A stretch of 64,000 nucleotides of DNA from WHSV01 sp050693895 (lineage in GTDB: Bacteria; Actinomycetota; CADDZG01; WHSQ01): positions 62,001 to 126,000 of the forward strand of contig JBOGWS010000080.1 in the NCBI GenBank assembly GCA_050693895.1, in the 5' to 3' direction. Numbering within the stretch: the first letter of the stretch is position 1; every line of letters starts with the position of its first letter. A model generated the notes under the pieces. That model was not told the origin of the DNA. It saw only the letters and a program-made list of their open reading frames with translations, and ran no database searches. The translations under genes were made by a program, and so were the position numbers. Positions 33,561 to 43,636 of the stretch are shown here, in pieces.

Positions 33561-34087
33561 TGAGCGAGTTCACCGCCGAGACCTTCACCACCGATTACGT
33601 CGGATCCCCCGGTCAGCGGTCGTTTTACGTTCAGGCTCGCGATGCGTCGGGAACCCACTCGTACGAGATCGAGAAGCAGCAGATCCAGGCCCTCGTCGAG
33701 AAGTTGCGTGAGGTGCTTGTTCTGGTGGACCAAGCGGACACGGTTCTTGCAACGGAGCCCGCGCGCGATCCGGCGCTGGCGCTCGAGTCACCCGTCGAGC
33801 CGGACTATCGCGTTGGCACAATCGGGCTGGCTTACGACGAGAGCTCTGACGTCGTGGTCGTCATCCTTCAACCGGCCGATGCCGAGGAGCCGGAAGAGGT
33901 CGTCATCGAATCCGAAGCGGGGGATCGGTTGCTCGTACGGCGCGATCAGGTTCGAGCCTTCATCCTTCACGCGGCTTCGATCCTGGCCGAGGGGCGGCGC
34001 ACCTGCCAGCTCTGCGGGCTCCCGATCGATCCCGAGGGACACCAGTGTCCGGCGAGCAACGGGCACCGCTCGAGCCCGGTCGCTTAG
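33557..34087 (+). CDS. DUF3090 family protein
   Basis: 176 aa. Recognised from the YVGSPGQRSFYVQARD opening, the EKQQIQALVEKLREVLV segment and the C-terminal Cys motif CQLCGLPIDPEGHQCPASNG, which looks like a zinc site (CxxC-x9-C). The family is restricted to actinobacteria and forms a fixed trio with the preceding phosphomutase and the following SCO1664 protein. Biochemical function is unknown. Either of two adjacent ATG codons (33557, 33560) may be used. Confidence 0.9.
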   Translation: MMSEFTAETFTTDYVGSPGQRSFYVQARDASGTHSYEIEKQQIQALVEKLREVLVLVDQADTVLATEPARDPALALESPVEPDYRVGTIGLAYDESSDVVVVILQPADAEEPEEVVIESEAGDRLLVRRDQVRAFILHAASILAEGRRTCQLCGLPIDPEGHQCPASNGHRSSPVA

Positions 34088-34112
34088 CGAACCCGCGGGG
34101 GACACTGAGGTT

Positions 34113-34832
34113 ATGCCTTCGTCTCGACAGGTCCTCGAGGTGCTGGAACACGGGTCGTTCGAGACCGTGGGTCTGCTTCCCTACTCGTCGAACCACGCCT
34201 TTCTGGCCACGGCCTGCCTCGACGGGGTCGAGGTGAAAGCGGTGTACAAACCCCGCCGAGGAGAGCGACCTCTGTGGGACTTCCCCCCGGGCACTCTTGC
34301 TGCGCGGGAGTACGCCGCGTATCTCATCAGCGAGGAGGGCGAGTGGGGCGTCGTTCCACCCACGGTCCTCCGCGCGAGCGCCCCGATGGGCGTGGGCTCC
34401 GTTCAGCAGTTCATCAACCACGACCCGAACCGGCACTACTTCGTGCTGGCGGAGGAGCGCCCGCACGACTTCCCGTCGCTCGCGGCCTTCGACATCGTCA
34501 TCAACAACGCCGATCGGAAGGCGGGCCACGTCATCGAGGATGCGACCGGCCGACTCTGGGCCGTGGATCACGGCCTCAGCTTCAACGTCGAGGACAAGCT
34601 CCGAACCGTCATATGGGAGTACGCCGCGGACCCACTGGGGGCCGAGGTCATCGAGCAATTGGCGGCGCTCCGCGACAAGTTGCTCGATCCCGAGGGTCTC
34701 GGTGGCGAGCTCGCGAGCCTGCTCTCCGACGAGGAGGCAGCGGCCACGCTGCACCGAACCGAGTCGCTGATCAACGCGGGCCGTTTCCCGGTGCCGGAGT
34801 CCGAGTACCGCCTTCCCTGGCCCCTCGTCTGA
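34113..34832 (+). CDS. SCO1664-family protein (PI3/4-kinase-like fold)
   Basis: 239 aa. LPYSSNHAFLATACLDG and AVYKPRRGERPLWDFP match the nucleotide-binding lobe, and AAFDIVINNADRKAGHVI with WAVDHGLSFN the catalytic loop (Asp, Asn) and metal motif (Asp) of a kinase-like enzyme; all key residues are present. It starts at ATG 34113, 25 bp after DUF3090. In many actinobacteria mshC follows; here a subtilisin gene does. Substrate unknown. Confidence 0.88.
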   Translation: MPSSRQVLEVLEHGSFETVGLLPYSSNHAFLATACLDGVEVKAVYKPRRGERPLWDFPPGTLAAREYAAYLISEEGEWGVVPPTVLRASAPMGVGSVQQFINHDPNRHYFVLAEERPHDFPSLAAFDIVINNADRKAGHVIEDATGRLWAVDHGLSFNVEDKLRTVIWEYAADPLGAEVIEQLAALRDKLLDPEGLGGELASLLSDEEAAATLHRTESLINAGRFPVPESEYRLPWPLV

Positions 34833-34929
34833 GGGCGCTTGGAGCTAAGAGACAAAACCGGCATCGAAGAGCGGAATCAGGTGTTGCCGGACTTTCTGGG
34901 CGACGGCAGGTCACGTCTATCAGTCAGGT

Positions 34930-35041
34930 TTGGAAATGTCCTGGTTGTGGGCAAATCTTTGTCACGAAGCGAGGTCGCACAGTGTCGATCCGCCGGCAGG
35001 AGGGTCGGGCGTCAAGAGCGAAGTCTAGGTCTGGGGAATGA
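34930..35041 (+). pseudogene. short zinc-knuckle-like reading frame without a start codon
   Basis: In the 246-bp gap between the SCO1664 gene and the subtilisin, one frame reads SISQVWKCPGCGQIFVTKRG followed by basic residues to a stop at 35041. The W-x-C-P-x-C-G pattern is typical of small zinc-ribbon proteins. No ATG, GTG or TTG begins this frame after the end of SCO1664. It may be a decayed gene, use a rare start, or be chance; nothing else is seen in the gap. Confidence 0.25.
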
Positions 35042-35078
35042 GTCATCCCCGACCCCCACCGATAAGCAGGAGGATGCT

Positions 35079-36533
35079 ATGACGTCGACGTTTCGAGGCC
35101 TGCGCACGAGCGCGCTGCTCGCGGCCGCGGTGCTGCTGTCTCTGGTTCTTGCAACGATCCCCCCGGCGGACGCCGCGGCGGGGCCCCACGTCGATCCCAA
35201 GCTGACGAGCCAGCTCTCGAAGCTCTCGCTCAGCGACAAGCTTGGGGCGTTCGTTCACTTCGACGGTGGTTCCTCCAGCCAGCAGCGCTCCTTGGTTCGC
35301 AATCTCGGTCTCACCGTCGTCGCGGAGTTTCCCTCTGTCGACGCTCTCTATGCGGCGGGTCCCAGTCGGGCGATACGGGGCCTGTTCGACAAGCCGTCCG
35401 TGAGCTACGTCGAGGCGAACCGCAAGCTTCAGTTCTCCCAGGAGACCGCTCGTACGGCGACTCGATCGCTCGTCGGCTCGGGCGGCGCAAACGGCACATA
35501 CCTCGACCCCGCGGGCAATCCTCTCGATGGCTCCGGGGTGGGCGTGGCGATCGTCGACTCGGGCATCATCGGAAGTCATCCCGACTTTGCGGGACGAATC
35601 GCGAAGAACTACAAGATCGTCTGTTCGACCCCCGGCCTCATCAACACCCAGACCGAGACATGCTTCGGCCCCACACTGTTCCTAGAGACAACCGATACCG
35701 ACACGACTTCGGGCCACGGCACGCACGTCTCCGGCATCGCGTCGGGCGACGGCAGCTCGTCCGACGGAGCATACGCGGGTGTCGCACCCGGATCGACCCT
35801 CTACGGCTACTCGACGGGAGAGGCGATCAGCGTCCTGTACGCAGCGGAGGCATGGCAGCACATTCTCGAGAACAACGACTCCTTCGACGTGCCGGTGCGC
35901 GTCGTCAACAACTCGTTCGGTGATGCGGGTGGCTCGGCGTACGACCCCGATTCCATCTTCGTGAAGCTGCCGAACGCGCTAGTCGACAGCGGCGTAGCTC
36001 TCGTCTTCGCGGCCGGGAACGACGGGGGCGACGGTTCGCAAGACATGCTCTCGTCCATGGCCAAGAACCCGAAGCCCGGTGTCATCACCGCGGCGAGTTA
36101 CAACGACAACGAGACCGGAACGCGCGACGGCGAGCTCAGCGATTTCTCGAGCCGGGGCGAGCAGGGAGACCCGGTCAACTACCCGGACATCTCGGCGCCC
36201 GGTGACACGATCACGGCGGCCTGTTTCACCTTCCAGCCGGTGTGCGCCACCGGGCTCGACACTACCGGTGCACCCTTCTACTCGACCATCTCGGGCACCT
36301 CTATGGCCTCGCCTCACGTGACGGGCGCGATCGCACTGATTCTCCAGGCGCGACCCAACCTCACCCCGGCGCAGGTGGAGGATGTCGTCCAGGACTCGGC
36401 GCACAAGTTCACGGCCGGGGGACCCTACGAAGCTGATCCGCAGAACTCGGGCGGCACGACGTCGTTTGACAAGGGGGCCGGGCTCCTCGATACGGCCGCC
36501 ACCCTGGACGCATTGGGAGTACCGAAGCAGTAG
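35079..36533 (+). CDS. secreted subtilisin-like serine protease (S8)
   Basis: 484-aa preproprotease. The signal peptide (TSALLAAAVLLSLVLATIPPA, A-x-A cleavage near residue 31) is followed by an inhibitor-like propeptide (KLGAFVHFDGGSSSQQRSLV) and the S8 catalytic domain. The triad is Asp160 in VAIVDSGI, His213 in GHGTHVSG and Ser408 in SGTSMASPHV. A longer frame begins at 34839. ATG 35079 was chosen because it has a perfect AGCAGGAGG ribosome-binding site and begins the signal peptide. It ends in a strong terminator and precedes a peptide importer, which may take up its products. Confidence 0.93.
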   Translation: MTSTFRGLRTSALLAAAVLLSLVLATIPPADAAAGPHVDPKLTSQLSKLSLSDKLGAFVHFDGGSSSQQRSLVRNLGLTVVAEFPSVDALYAAGPSRAIRGLFDKPSVSYVEANRKLQFSQETARTATRSLVGSGGANGTYLDPAGNPLDGSGVGVAIVDSGIIGSHPDFAGRIAKNYKIVCSTPGLINTQTETCFGPTLFLETTDTDTTSGHGTHVSGIASGDGSSSDGAYAGVAPGSTLYGYSTGEAISVLYAAEAWQHILENNDSFDVPVRVVNNSFGDAGGSAYDPDSIFVKLPNALVDSGVALVFAAGNDGGDGSQDMLSSMAKNPKPGVITAASYNDNETGTRDGELSDFSSRGEQGDPVNYPDISAPGDTITAACFTFQPVCATGLDTTGAPFYSTISGTSMASPHVTGAIALILQARPNLTPAQVEDVVQDSAHKFTAGGPYEADPQNSGGTTSFDKGAGLLDTAATLDALGVPKQ

Positions 36534-36557
36534 GAATCCGATTCAGACGACCACGGC

Positions 36558-36587
36558 AACCGCCCGGGGCCATCCCGGGCGGTTTTT
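36558..36587 (+). terminator. Rho-independent terminator after the subtilisin gene
   Basis: An 11-bp perfect stem (AACCGCCCGGG at 36558-36568 with CCCGGGCGGTT at 36574-36584), a 5-nt loop GCCAT, and a TTTTT run to 36587. Confidence 0.9.
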
Positions 36588-36652
36588 CCGTTTGCGGGCA
36601 CCTTGCAACGCCTGGGGAGAGGCATTTAGTCCGAAATAATCCCCTGCGCATC

Positions 36653-36702
36653 TTGACCTGGAAGGCCAAAGTGTGACCAACTACAGCTGTAATAGGTAAT
36701 AA
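36653..36702 (+). promoter_or_regulatory. putative promoter and operator of the peptide-importer operon
   Basis: The 181 bp between the terminator and the binding-protein gene are A+T-rich. TTGACC lies at 36653-36658, TGTGAC at 36672-36677 and TAATAAT at about 36696-36702. TGTGAC with TAATAA at 36697 gives a spacer of 19 bp; the TTGACC box has no good partner. Between them is a perfect palindrome TACAGCTGTA (36682-36691) that could bind a repressor. The elements are clear, their roles inferred. Confidence 0.45.
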
Positions 36703-36768
36703 TCGGCAGTGGCTTGGGGCCGTTCGGGCCCGAGTTGCCTGTGGTTATGGCTTAGATAGGGGGAACGC

Positions 36769-38415
36769 ATGAAGGTGAAGAACAGAGCCGCTCTGTGGCT
36801 CTGCTTGCTGTTGGTAATCGGTCTCATCGCCGCCTCTTGTGGTGGTGACGACGACGAAGGGACTGACACCGGCAGCGACGCTCAGTCCGAGGGTCCGACC
36901 GGTGGTGAGTTCGCCGTGTCCATCTGTGAGCCGCAATTCCTCCAGCCCGGTAACACCCAGGAGACCTGTGGTGCCCAGGTGCTGCAGTCGCTCTTCACCC
37001 CCCTCGTCGAGTTCGACCCCGACACGGCCGAGCCGTACAACGTAGTGGCCGAGTCGATCGAGAGCGATGACCAGCAGAACTGGACGATCACGCTAAACGA
37101 GGGATGGACTTTCCACGACGGCACCGATTTGACGGCGCAGTCTTACGTGGACGCTTGGAACTGGTCGGCCTACGCACCAAACGGTGCTCTCAACAACTAC
37201 TTCTTCGGCAACATCGAGGGGTACGCAGACCTCAACCCCGAGAAGGGCAAGCCCGAAACCGAAGAGATGAGCGGACTGACGGTCGTCGACGACCTGACCT
37301 TCGAGGTTGCACTGACCGAGCCCTTCAGCGGGTTCCCGCTCACAGTCGGCTACACCGCGTTCTACCCACTTCCCGAGTCGTTCTTCGACGACCCAGACGC
37401 GTATAACGAAGCTCCGATCGGTAACGGGCCCTACATGATGGACGGCGAATGGAATCACGACCAGGGCATCGACGTGGTGCGCTACGACGACTACTCCGAG
37501 ACCCCTGGTAACGCCGACGCGGTCGAGTTCCGCATCTACGCCGACGTCAACACCGCTTACACCGACCTGACGGCGGGCAACCTCGACATCATCGACTCGG
37601 TCCCGACCGAGGTGCTGGCGCAGGCTCCGCAGGAGCTGGGCGAAGGCTTCGTCCAGGCCCCCTCGTCGTATTACGGCTACCTGGGCTTCCCGCTCTACGA
37701 GGAGCCGTGGGATCAGCTCGAGCTGAGGCAGGCGATATCGATGGCGATCGACCGCGAGGCCATCACCACCGCGATCTACCAGGGTGCGTACACGCCCGCG
37801 AACTCGATTATCTCTCCGGTGGTCCCCGGGTTCCGCGAGGAAGCGTGTGGAGAGATGTGCACCTACCAGCCCGACCAGGCCAAGGAGCTGTGGGACGCCA
37901 ACAACGGTCCCGACGAGATCGAGCTTTGGTTCAACAACGACGGTGGGCACGAGGAGTGGATGGAAGCGGTCTCCAACCAGCTTCGTGAGGTCCTGGGCGT
38001 CGAGGCCAAGTTCGAGTCGCTCGCGTTCGAGGAGTTCCTGACGCTTCAGGACGATCACAAGATCACCGGCCCGTACCGCGGCGCGTGGGTCATGGACTAC
38101 CCGCACCCACAGAACTACATCGCCAACATCTACGCGAGCACCGGCTCGTCGCAGGAGTTCGGCTACGAGGAGCTGGAAGGATCCGCGGTAGTGGACGACC
38201 TGATCAAACAGGCCAACGCGGAGCCTGATCTCGAAGCAGCCATCGAGCTCTACCAGCAGGCTGAGGACCAGGTTCTGGCGGACCTGCCGTCGACTCCTCT
38301 GTGGTTCGGCCAGACCCAGTCTGGGTACGACCCCGAGACGGTCGGCAACGTCATCTTCGACGTGTTCAGCTTCGTGCGAGTGGCCGAGGTCGAGGTCCTC
38401 AACCCGGACGCCTAA
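36769..38415 (+). CDS. ABC peptide importer, substrate-binding lipoprotein
   Basis: 548-aa extracellular solute-binding protein of family 5 (OppA/DppA type). The signal peptide LLLVIGLIAASCGG has a lipobox Cys, followed by an acidic Asp/Glu linker. Family features include LFTPLVEFDPDTAEPYNVVA, WTFHDGTDLTAQSYVDAWNW, NGPYMMDGEW, LRQAISMAIDREAI and the C-terminal DLPSTPLWFGQTQSGYDPET. It captures peptides and passes them to the permeases downstream. It starts at ATG 36769 after a GGGGGAA site. A strong hairpin follows it, fitting higher expression than the rest of the operon. Confidence 0.92.
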   Translation: MKVKNRAALWLCLLLVIGLIAASCGGDDDEGTDTGSDAQSEGPTGGEFAVSICEPQFLQPGNTQETCGAQVLQSLFTPLVEFDPDTAEPYNVVAESIESDDQQNWTITLNEGWTFHDGTDLTAQSYVDAWNWSAYAPNGALNNYFFGNIEGYADLNPEKGKPETEEMSGLTVVDDLTFEVALTEPFSGFPLTVGYTAFYPLPESFFDDPDAYNEAPIGNGPYMMDGEWNHDQGIDVVRYDDYSETPGNADAVEFRIYADVNTAYTDLTAGNLDIIDSVPTEVLAQAPQELGEGFVQAPSSYYGYLGFPLYEEPWDQLELRQAISMAIDREAITTAIYQGAYTPANSIISPVVPGFREEACGEMCTYQPDQAKELWDANNGPDEIELWFNNDGGHEEWMEAVSNQLREVLGVEAKFESLAFEEFLTLQDDHKITGPYRGAWVMDYPHPQNYIANIYASTGSSQEFGYEELEGSAVVDDLIKQANAEPDLEAAIELYQQAEDQVLADLPSTPLWFGQTQSGYDPETVGNVIFDVFSFVRVAEVEVLNPDA

Positions 38416-38447
38416 ACGTAAAGAAACGAAACGAGTTGTAGCATGAC

Positions 38448-38483
38448 GAGAGAGCGGTCGGTCTCCTGACCGGCCGCTCTCTC
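38448..38483 (+). terminator. intercistronic hairpin between binding protein and permease
   Basis: A 14-bp stem (GAGAGAGCGGTCGG at 38448-38461 with CCGGCCGCTCTCTC at 38470-38483; one G-U) with an 8-nt loop. No T run follows, so it is more likely a partial terminator or mRNA-stabilising element than a full terminator. Confidence 0.75.
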
Positions 38484-38506
38484 TCAGTCTCTAGGGGGAA
38501 AGAACA

Positions 38507-39430
38507 GTGGGCCGGTATGTCACCAGACGACTATTGGAGATCATTCCAGTATTCTTCGGAGTGACCTTTCTGATTTTCGCAATGGTGTTCGGACTCCCAG
38601 GGGATCCCCTGCGGCGCCTCTCCGGGGAGAAGCCGCTGCCCCCGGCCGTCCAGCGCGAGCTTCAGGAGGAGTACAACCTCGACGACCCCCTTCTCGTGCA
38701 ATACGGGAAGTACGTGGCCGGTATCGTGCAAGGCGACTTTGGACAAACATTCCAGGGGAGGCCCGTAAGCGAGATCCTGGTTGAGAAGTTCCCCGTCACA
38801 GCCAGGCTGGCGCTGCTCGCCTTCGGATTCGAAGCTTTTCTGGGAATCCTCGCGGGCATCCTGGCCGGCTTGAGGAAAGGATCCTTCGTCGACAATCTGG
38901 TGTTGGTTTCGACGATCGTGGTGGTGTCCATTCCGGTGTTCGTCCTGGGCTTCTTAGGCCAGCTCGTGTTCGGAGCCGAACTCGGCTGGTTCCCCGTTGC
39001 GGGCATCCGAGACGGATTCCAGAGTTATCTCCTGCCGGCGATGGTTTTGGGGTCACTGTCCCTTTGCTACATCGCCCGGTTGTTACGAGCAAGCCTCGGC
39101 GAGAACTTACGCGCGGACTATGTGCGAACCGCCACGGCCAAGGGGCTTTCCAGGGGGCGCGTCGTAGGACGCCACACGCTCAGGAATTCGCTTATCCCGA
39201 TCGTCACGTTTCTGGGCGTGGATCTCGGACTGCTGATGGGGGGCGCGATCGTGACCGAGACGATCTTCAACATTCCCGGGATTGGCCGCGAGGTCTATCT
39301 CGGGGTCATTGGTCAGGAGGGGGCGCTCGTCGTCGGCATCGTGACGGCCGGTGTCTTGGTCTTCATTTTCGCGAATCTGTTCGTCGATCTCTTGTACGCG
39401 CTGCTCGACCCGCGGATTCGCTATGACTGA
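38507..39430 (+). CDS. ABC peptide importer, permease (DppB-like)
   Basis: 307-aa inner-membrane permease with six hydrophobic segments. The N-terminus MGRYVTRRLLEIIPVFFGVT is typical of DppB/OppB, and the EAA loop reads DYVRTATAKGLSRGRVVGRH, followed by NSLIPIVTFLGVDLGLLMGG. GTG at 38507 follows AGGGGG. Overlap of 8 bp with the next permease gene indicates coupling. The coding sequence is less G+C-rich than its neighbours and holds three TTA leucine codons (38954, 39083, 39107). Confidence 0.92.
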   Translation: MGRYVTRRLLEIIPVFFGVTFLIFAMVFGLPGDPLRRLSGEKPLPPAVQRELQEEYNLDDPLLVQYGKYVAGIVQGDFGQTFQGRPVSEILVEKFPVTARLALLAFGFEAFLGILAGILAGLRKGSFVDNLVLVSTIVVVSIPVFVLGFLGQLVFGAELGWFPVAGIRDGFQSYLLPAMVLGSLSLCYIARLLRASLGENLRADYVRTATAKGLSRGRVVGRHTLRNSLIPIVTFLGVDLGLLMGGAIVTETIFNIPGIGREVYLGVIGQEGALVVGIVTAGVLVFIFANLFVDLLYALLDPRIRYD

Positions 39431-40454
39431 TCAGGAGAGGTCCGGAGATCTAAGCCTCGAGGAGCGCCTGGCCGCCGAGGAGGGGGAGGAACAGGAAGGC
39501 CATCCCGGCGATCTCGGCCCGGGTGTAGCTGTACCAGAGGGAGCGACCGGTGTGCAGATCGCAGGAGCGGTGGGGGAAGCTCCGGCGACCCAGGCGAGCC
39601 TCTGGGGCGACGCATGGCGGCAATTGCGCAAGAGCCCACTCTTCATCATTCCGATGATCTTTCTGGCCATCTTCACAGTCATGGCGATCGCGCCCGGTCT
39701 GTTCACAAGCGCCGACCCGAAGGCATGCAATGTCCGCAACAACATCGTCGACGGGGAACTCCTCATCCGCGGCCCCGGCGCCGGCCATCCCTTCGGCTTC
39801 GACGTCCAGGGGTGCGACTACTACGCCCGGGTGATCTACGGAACCCGCGTGTCCCTCTCGATCGGGCTCCTGACGGTGTTCTTCTCGTCGCTGATAGCGG
39901 TGATCCTGGGATCGCTGTCGGGCTTCTACGGCCGCTGGACCGATGGTCTCATAACACGTTTCGCCGACATCGTCTTCGCCCTACCCTTTGTTCTCGGTGC
40001 GATCCTCGTGCTGAATTCGATCGGCACTCGAACGCTGTGGACCGTGAGTCTCGTGCTGGTGCTCTTTAGTTGGCCCACCACGATGCGATTGATGAGGTCG
40101 TCGGTTCTCAGCAACAAGGAGATGGATTACGTTCAGGCCGCCCGCGCCATGGGAGCGAGTGACTTTCGCATCATGCGCAAGCACATCCTGCCCAACGGCC
40201 TCGCGCCGGTCATCGTGTACGCGACCATCACGGTTGGGATCACCATCGCCACCGAGGCGACTCTGACGTTCCTCGGCGTCGGCCTTCAATTGCCGGCGAT
40301 CTCCTGGGGCCTCATGATCAGCGGCGCTCAGTACCGAATACTCGAGTATCCACATCTGCTGTTCTTTCCTGCGGCCTTCCTGATCGTGATGGTGTTCAGC
40401 TTCATCCTGCTTGGTGATGCCCTCAGGGACGCCATGGATCCGAGGTCGCGCTGA
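39423..40454 (+). CDS. ABC peptide importer, permease (DppC-like)
   Basis: 343 aa. A charged cytoplasmic N-terminus (rich in Glu/Gly, residues 1-60) is longer than usual. A membrane helix (LFIIPMIFLAIFTVMAIAPG), a periplasmic loop with FGFDVQGCDYYARVIYGTRV and five further helices follow. The EAA loop is MDYVQAARAMGASDFRIMRK. ATG at 39423 overlaps the dppB-like stop. Cys in the extracytoplasmic loop (KACNVRNN and VQGCDYY) could form a disulfide; such pairs are seen in this subfamily. Confidence 0.92.
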   Translation: MTDQERSGDLSLEERLAAEEGEEQEGHPGDLGPGVAVPEGATGVQIAGAVGEAPATQASLWGDAWRQLRKSPLFIIPMIFLAIFTVMAIAPGLFTSADPKACNVRNNIVDGELLIRGPGAGHPFGFDVQGCDYYARVIYGTRVSLSIGLLTVFFSSLIAVILGSLSGFYGRWTDGLITRFADIVFALPFVLGAILVLNSIGTRTLWTVSLVLVLFSWPTTMRLMRSSVLSNKEMDYVQAARAMGASDFRIMRKHILPNGLAPVIVYATITVGITIATEATLTFLGVGLQLPAISWGLMISGAQYRILEYPHLLFFPAAFLIVMVFSFILLGDALRDAMDPRSR

Positions 40455-40455
40455 C

Positions 40456-41494
<1,039 letters not shown>

Positions 41495-41505
<11 letters not shown>

Positions 41506-42532
41506 TTACTCGAAGGAGCCGATCCTCAAGGTCGAGAACCTCGTCAAGCATTTTCCGCTGACGCGAGGGATCGTCTTCAAGAAGCGGATCGGCGCAGTGC
41601 AGGCCGTCGACGGCGTCAACTTCGACCTCTACCCGGGGGAGACGCTCGGCCTCGTGGGCGAGTCCGGCTGTGGCAAGTCGACGACGGCGAGGCTCATCCT
41701 CAGGCTCGAAGAGGCGACGGCCGGGGCGGCAATGTACAAGGGTCAGGACATCTTCAAGCTAGACAACAAGGAGATGCGGGCCATTCGGCGCAACATTCAA
41801 ATCGTGTTTCAGGATCCCTACGCGTCCCTCAACCCGAGGATGACGGTGGGGAAGATCATCGGGGAGCCATGGGAGATCCACTCCAGCGTCGTCCCCAAGA
41901 ACCAGCGGCCCGGACGTGTGCAGGAGTTGCTCGAGATCGTAGGACTGGACCCCGGTCATCAGAATCGTTACCCGCACCAGTTCTCGGGCGGCCAGCGTCA
42001 ACGAATCGGCGTTGCGCGCGCTCTGGCGCTCAATCCCGAAATCATCATCCTCGACGAGCCCGTGTCTGCCCTCGACGTGTCTGTTCAAGCGCAGGTCGTG
42101 AACCTCATGGAGAGTCTCCAGGACGAGTTCGGTCTGTCGTTCTTGTTCATCGCCCACGATTTGTCGGTGGTTCGACATATCTCGGATCGCGTCGCGGTGA
42201 TGTACCTGGGAAAGGTCGTCGAGATCGGGACTCCCGAGCAGGTGTACGAGCGCCCGACGCATCCCTACACGCAGGCCCTGCTCTCGGCCGTTCCCGTGCC
42301 CGATCCCACCGTGAGAGGGAAGCGAGCCCGGATCGTGCTCGAAGGAGACGTGCCCAGTCCGGCGGACCCGCCTTCGGGCTGCAGATTCAGGACCCGCTGC
42401 TGGAAGGCCGAGGACAAGTGCGCCCAGGAGGAGCCGGCCCTCGACCTCCGTGGCCACGATCATCCGAGCGCATGCCACTTCGCAGAAGTGCGTGACGTGG
42501 TTTCTGCAGAGACCGGTTCCGCTTCCGCTTAA
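41495..42532 (+). CDS. ABC peptide importer, ATPase (DppF-like)
   Basis: 345 aa. Walker A GESGCGKST, signature FSGGQRQRIGVARAL, Walker B IILDEPVSALD. The C-terminal Cys motif is CRFRTRCWKAEDKC and a final Cys lies in HPSACHF, as in DppF/OppF. GTG at 41495 overlaps the previous gene by 11 bp. It is the last gene of the operon; a tRNA-Leu lies 12 bp beyond on the other strand, and no clear terminator is seen in the gap. Confidence 0.94.
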
Positions 42533-42544
42533 CATTCCTCGCGG

Positions 42545-42630
42545 TGCCCGGGGTGGGATTCGAACCCACACGGCCTTTCGGCCAGACCCTTTTAAGGGGT
42601 CCATGTCTCTCCTAGTTCCATCACCCGGGC
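42545..42630 (-). tRNA. tRNA-Leu (anticodon TAA)
   Basis: 86-nt class II cloverleaf. Acceptor GCCCGGG pairs with the 3' half, anticodon stem GACCC/GGGTC with loop CTTAAAA gives anticodon TAA, the long variable arm has GGCC-GAAA-GGCC, and the T loop is GGTTCGAATCC. Discriminator A; no encoded CCA. It reads the rare UUA codon, the counterpart of Streptomyces bldA. Confidence 0.95.
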
Positions 42631-42661
42631 AGGGCATCAGCATAGGGCGCGAGGGAGCCCA

Positions 42662-43612
42662 TCAAGCTAGAGCGGGCACCAGTTCCGATCCGATGAGCCG
42701 GACCATGTCCAGGTCCGGATGATCGAGGTGCTGGAGCATCACGCGCCGGGCCCCGGCCTCCGCGTACAGGTTCAGTCTTTCGATGACCTGTTCGGTCGTG
42801 CCGACGATGCTCCGATCGGAAGCCTCTGCGATGTAGTCGTCAACGGTCGTGTTGTCCTGGGTGCGCGCGAGGACGTTCTGAACGCGCTGCCGTAGCTCGG
42901 GCTCGTCGTCGCCCACGATGCACGTCGTCATCAACGAGAAGGTGTAGTCGTCGGGTGACCGTTCGGCCGATCTGAGAGCTTCGTCCAACGCCGAACGCCT
43001 GATCCGGACCTCTTCGATGGATGGAGAGACCGTGTTGTACTCGTCGGCCCAGCGCGCTGCGAGCGCAAGACTCTTTGGGCCGCCCGAGCCGCCGATGATG
43101 AGCGGGGGATGCGGCCGCTGCACGGGCCTGGGAAGTGCGTGTAGTCCTTCGAGCGAGTAATAGGCACCGTCGAAGCTGAACTCGGCCTCACTCCATTCAC
43201 CGTGAACGATCTCGAGCTGCTCCGCCAGCATCGCCATCCGCTCGCCGGTGGGTGGAAAGTCGAAGCCATAGGCCGAGTGCTCTCTGTTGAACCAACCCGC
43301 GCCCATCCCCAGCTCCACGCGACCGCCCGAGATATGGTCCGCGGTCGCGACCACTTTTGCGAGCTGCGATGGATGTCTGAAGGTGGCCGGAGAGACCATC
43401 GTGCCCAGCCGGATGCGGTCGGTGACGCCGGCCAGCCCGCACAGCACCGCCCATGCGTCCAGTGACCCCAGCTTTGATTCGTCGATCGTCGAAACGTAGT
43501 GATCGGAACGGAACAGGCCCTCGAGTCCCGCTTCCTCGCACACGCGAGCGAGCTCAACCCACTGGTCCCAGCCCACACCCTCCTGACCTTCGACCATCAA
43601 ACAGATGCGCAT
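42662..43612 (-). CDS. LLM-class F420-dependent oxidoreductase
   Basis: 316-aa (beta/alpha)8 flavin- or F420-dependent enzyme. LGLFRSDHY-like GLEGLFRSDHYVSTI, VTDRIRLGTMVSPATFRHPS, SGGRVELGMGAGWFNREHSA and PLIIGGSGGPKSLALAARWAD are standard for the F420-dependent LLM group. Substrate is not predictable. ATG at 43612 was selected over the longer frame because the conserved N-terminus RICLMVEGQEG begins there. Divergent from the GNAT-ACS fusion with only 24 bp between starts. Confidence 0.88.
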   Translation of the reverse strand: MRICLMVEGQEGVGWDQWVELARVCEEAGLEGLFRSDHYVSTIDESKLGSLDAWAVLCGLAGVTDRIRLGTMVSPATFRHPSQLAKVVATADHISGGRVELGMGAGWFNREHSAYGFDFPPTGERMAMLAEQLEIVHGEWSEAEFSFDGAYYSLEGLHALPRPVQRPHPPLIIGGSGGPKSLALAARWADEYNTVSPSIEEVRIRRSALDEALRSAERSPDDYTFSLMTTCIVGDDEPELRQRVQNVLARTQDNTTVDDYIAEASDRSIVGTTEQVIERLNLYAEAGARRVMLQHLDHPDLDMVRLIGSELVPALA

Positions 43613-43636
43613 AAGGCAACAGGGTACAGTCGGCGC

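Noticed and set aside
34839..35078. Extended N-terminus of the subtilisin starting at 34839
   Set aside because: It would place an 80-residue charged segment before the signal peptide; the ATG at 35079 has a perfect ribosome-binding site.
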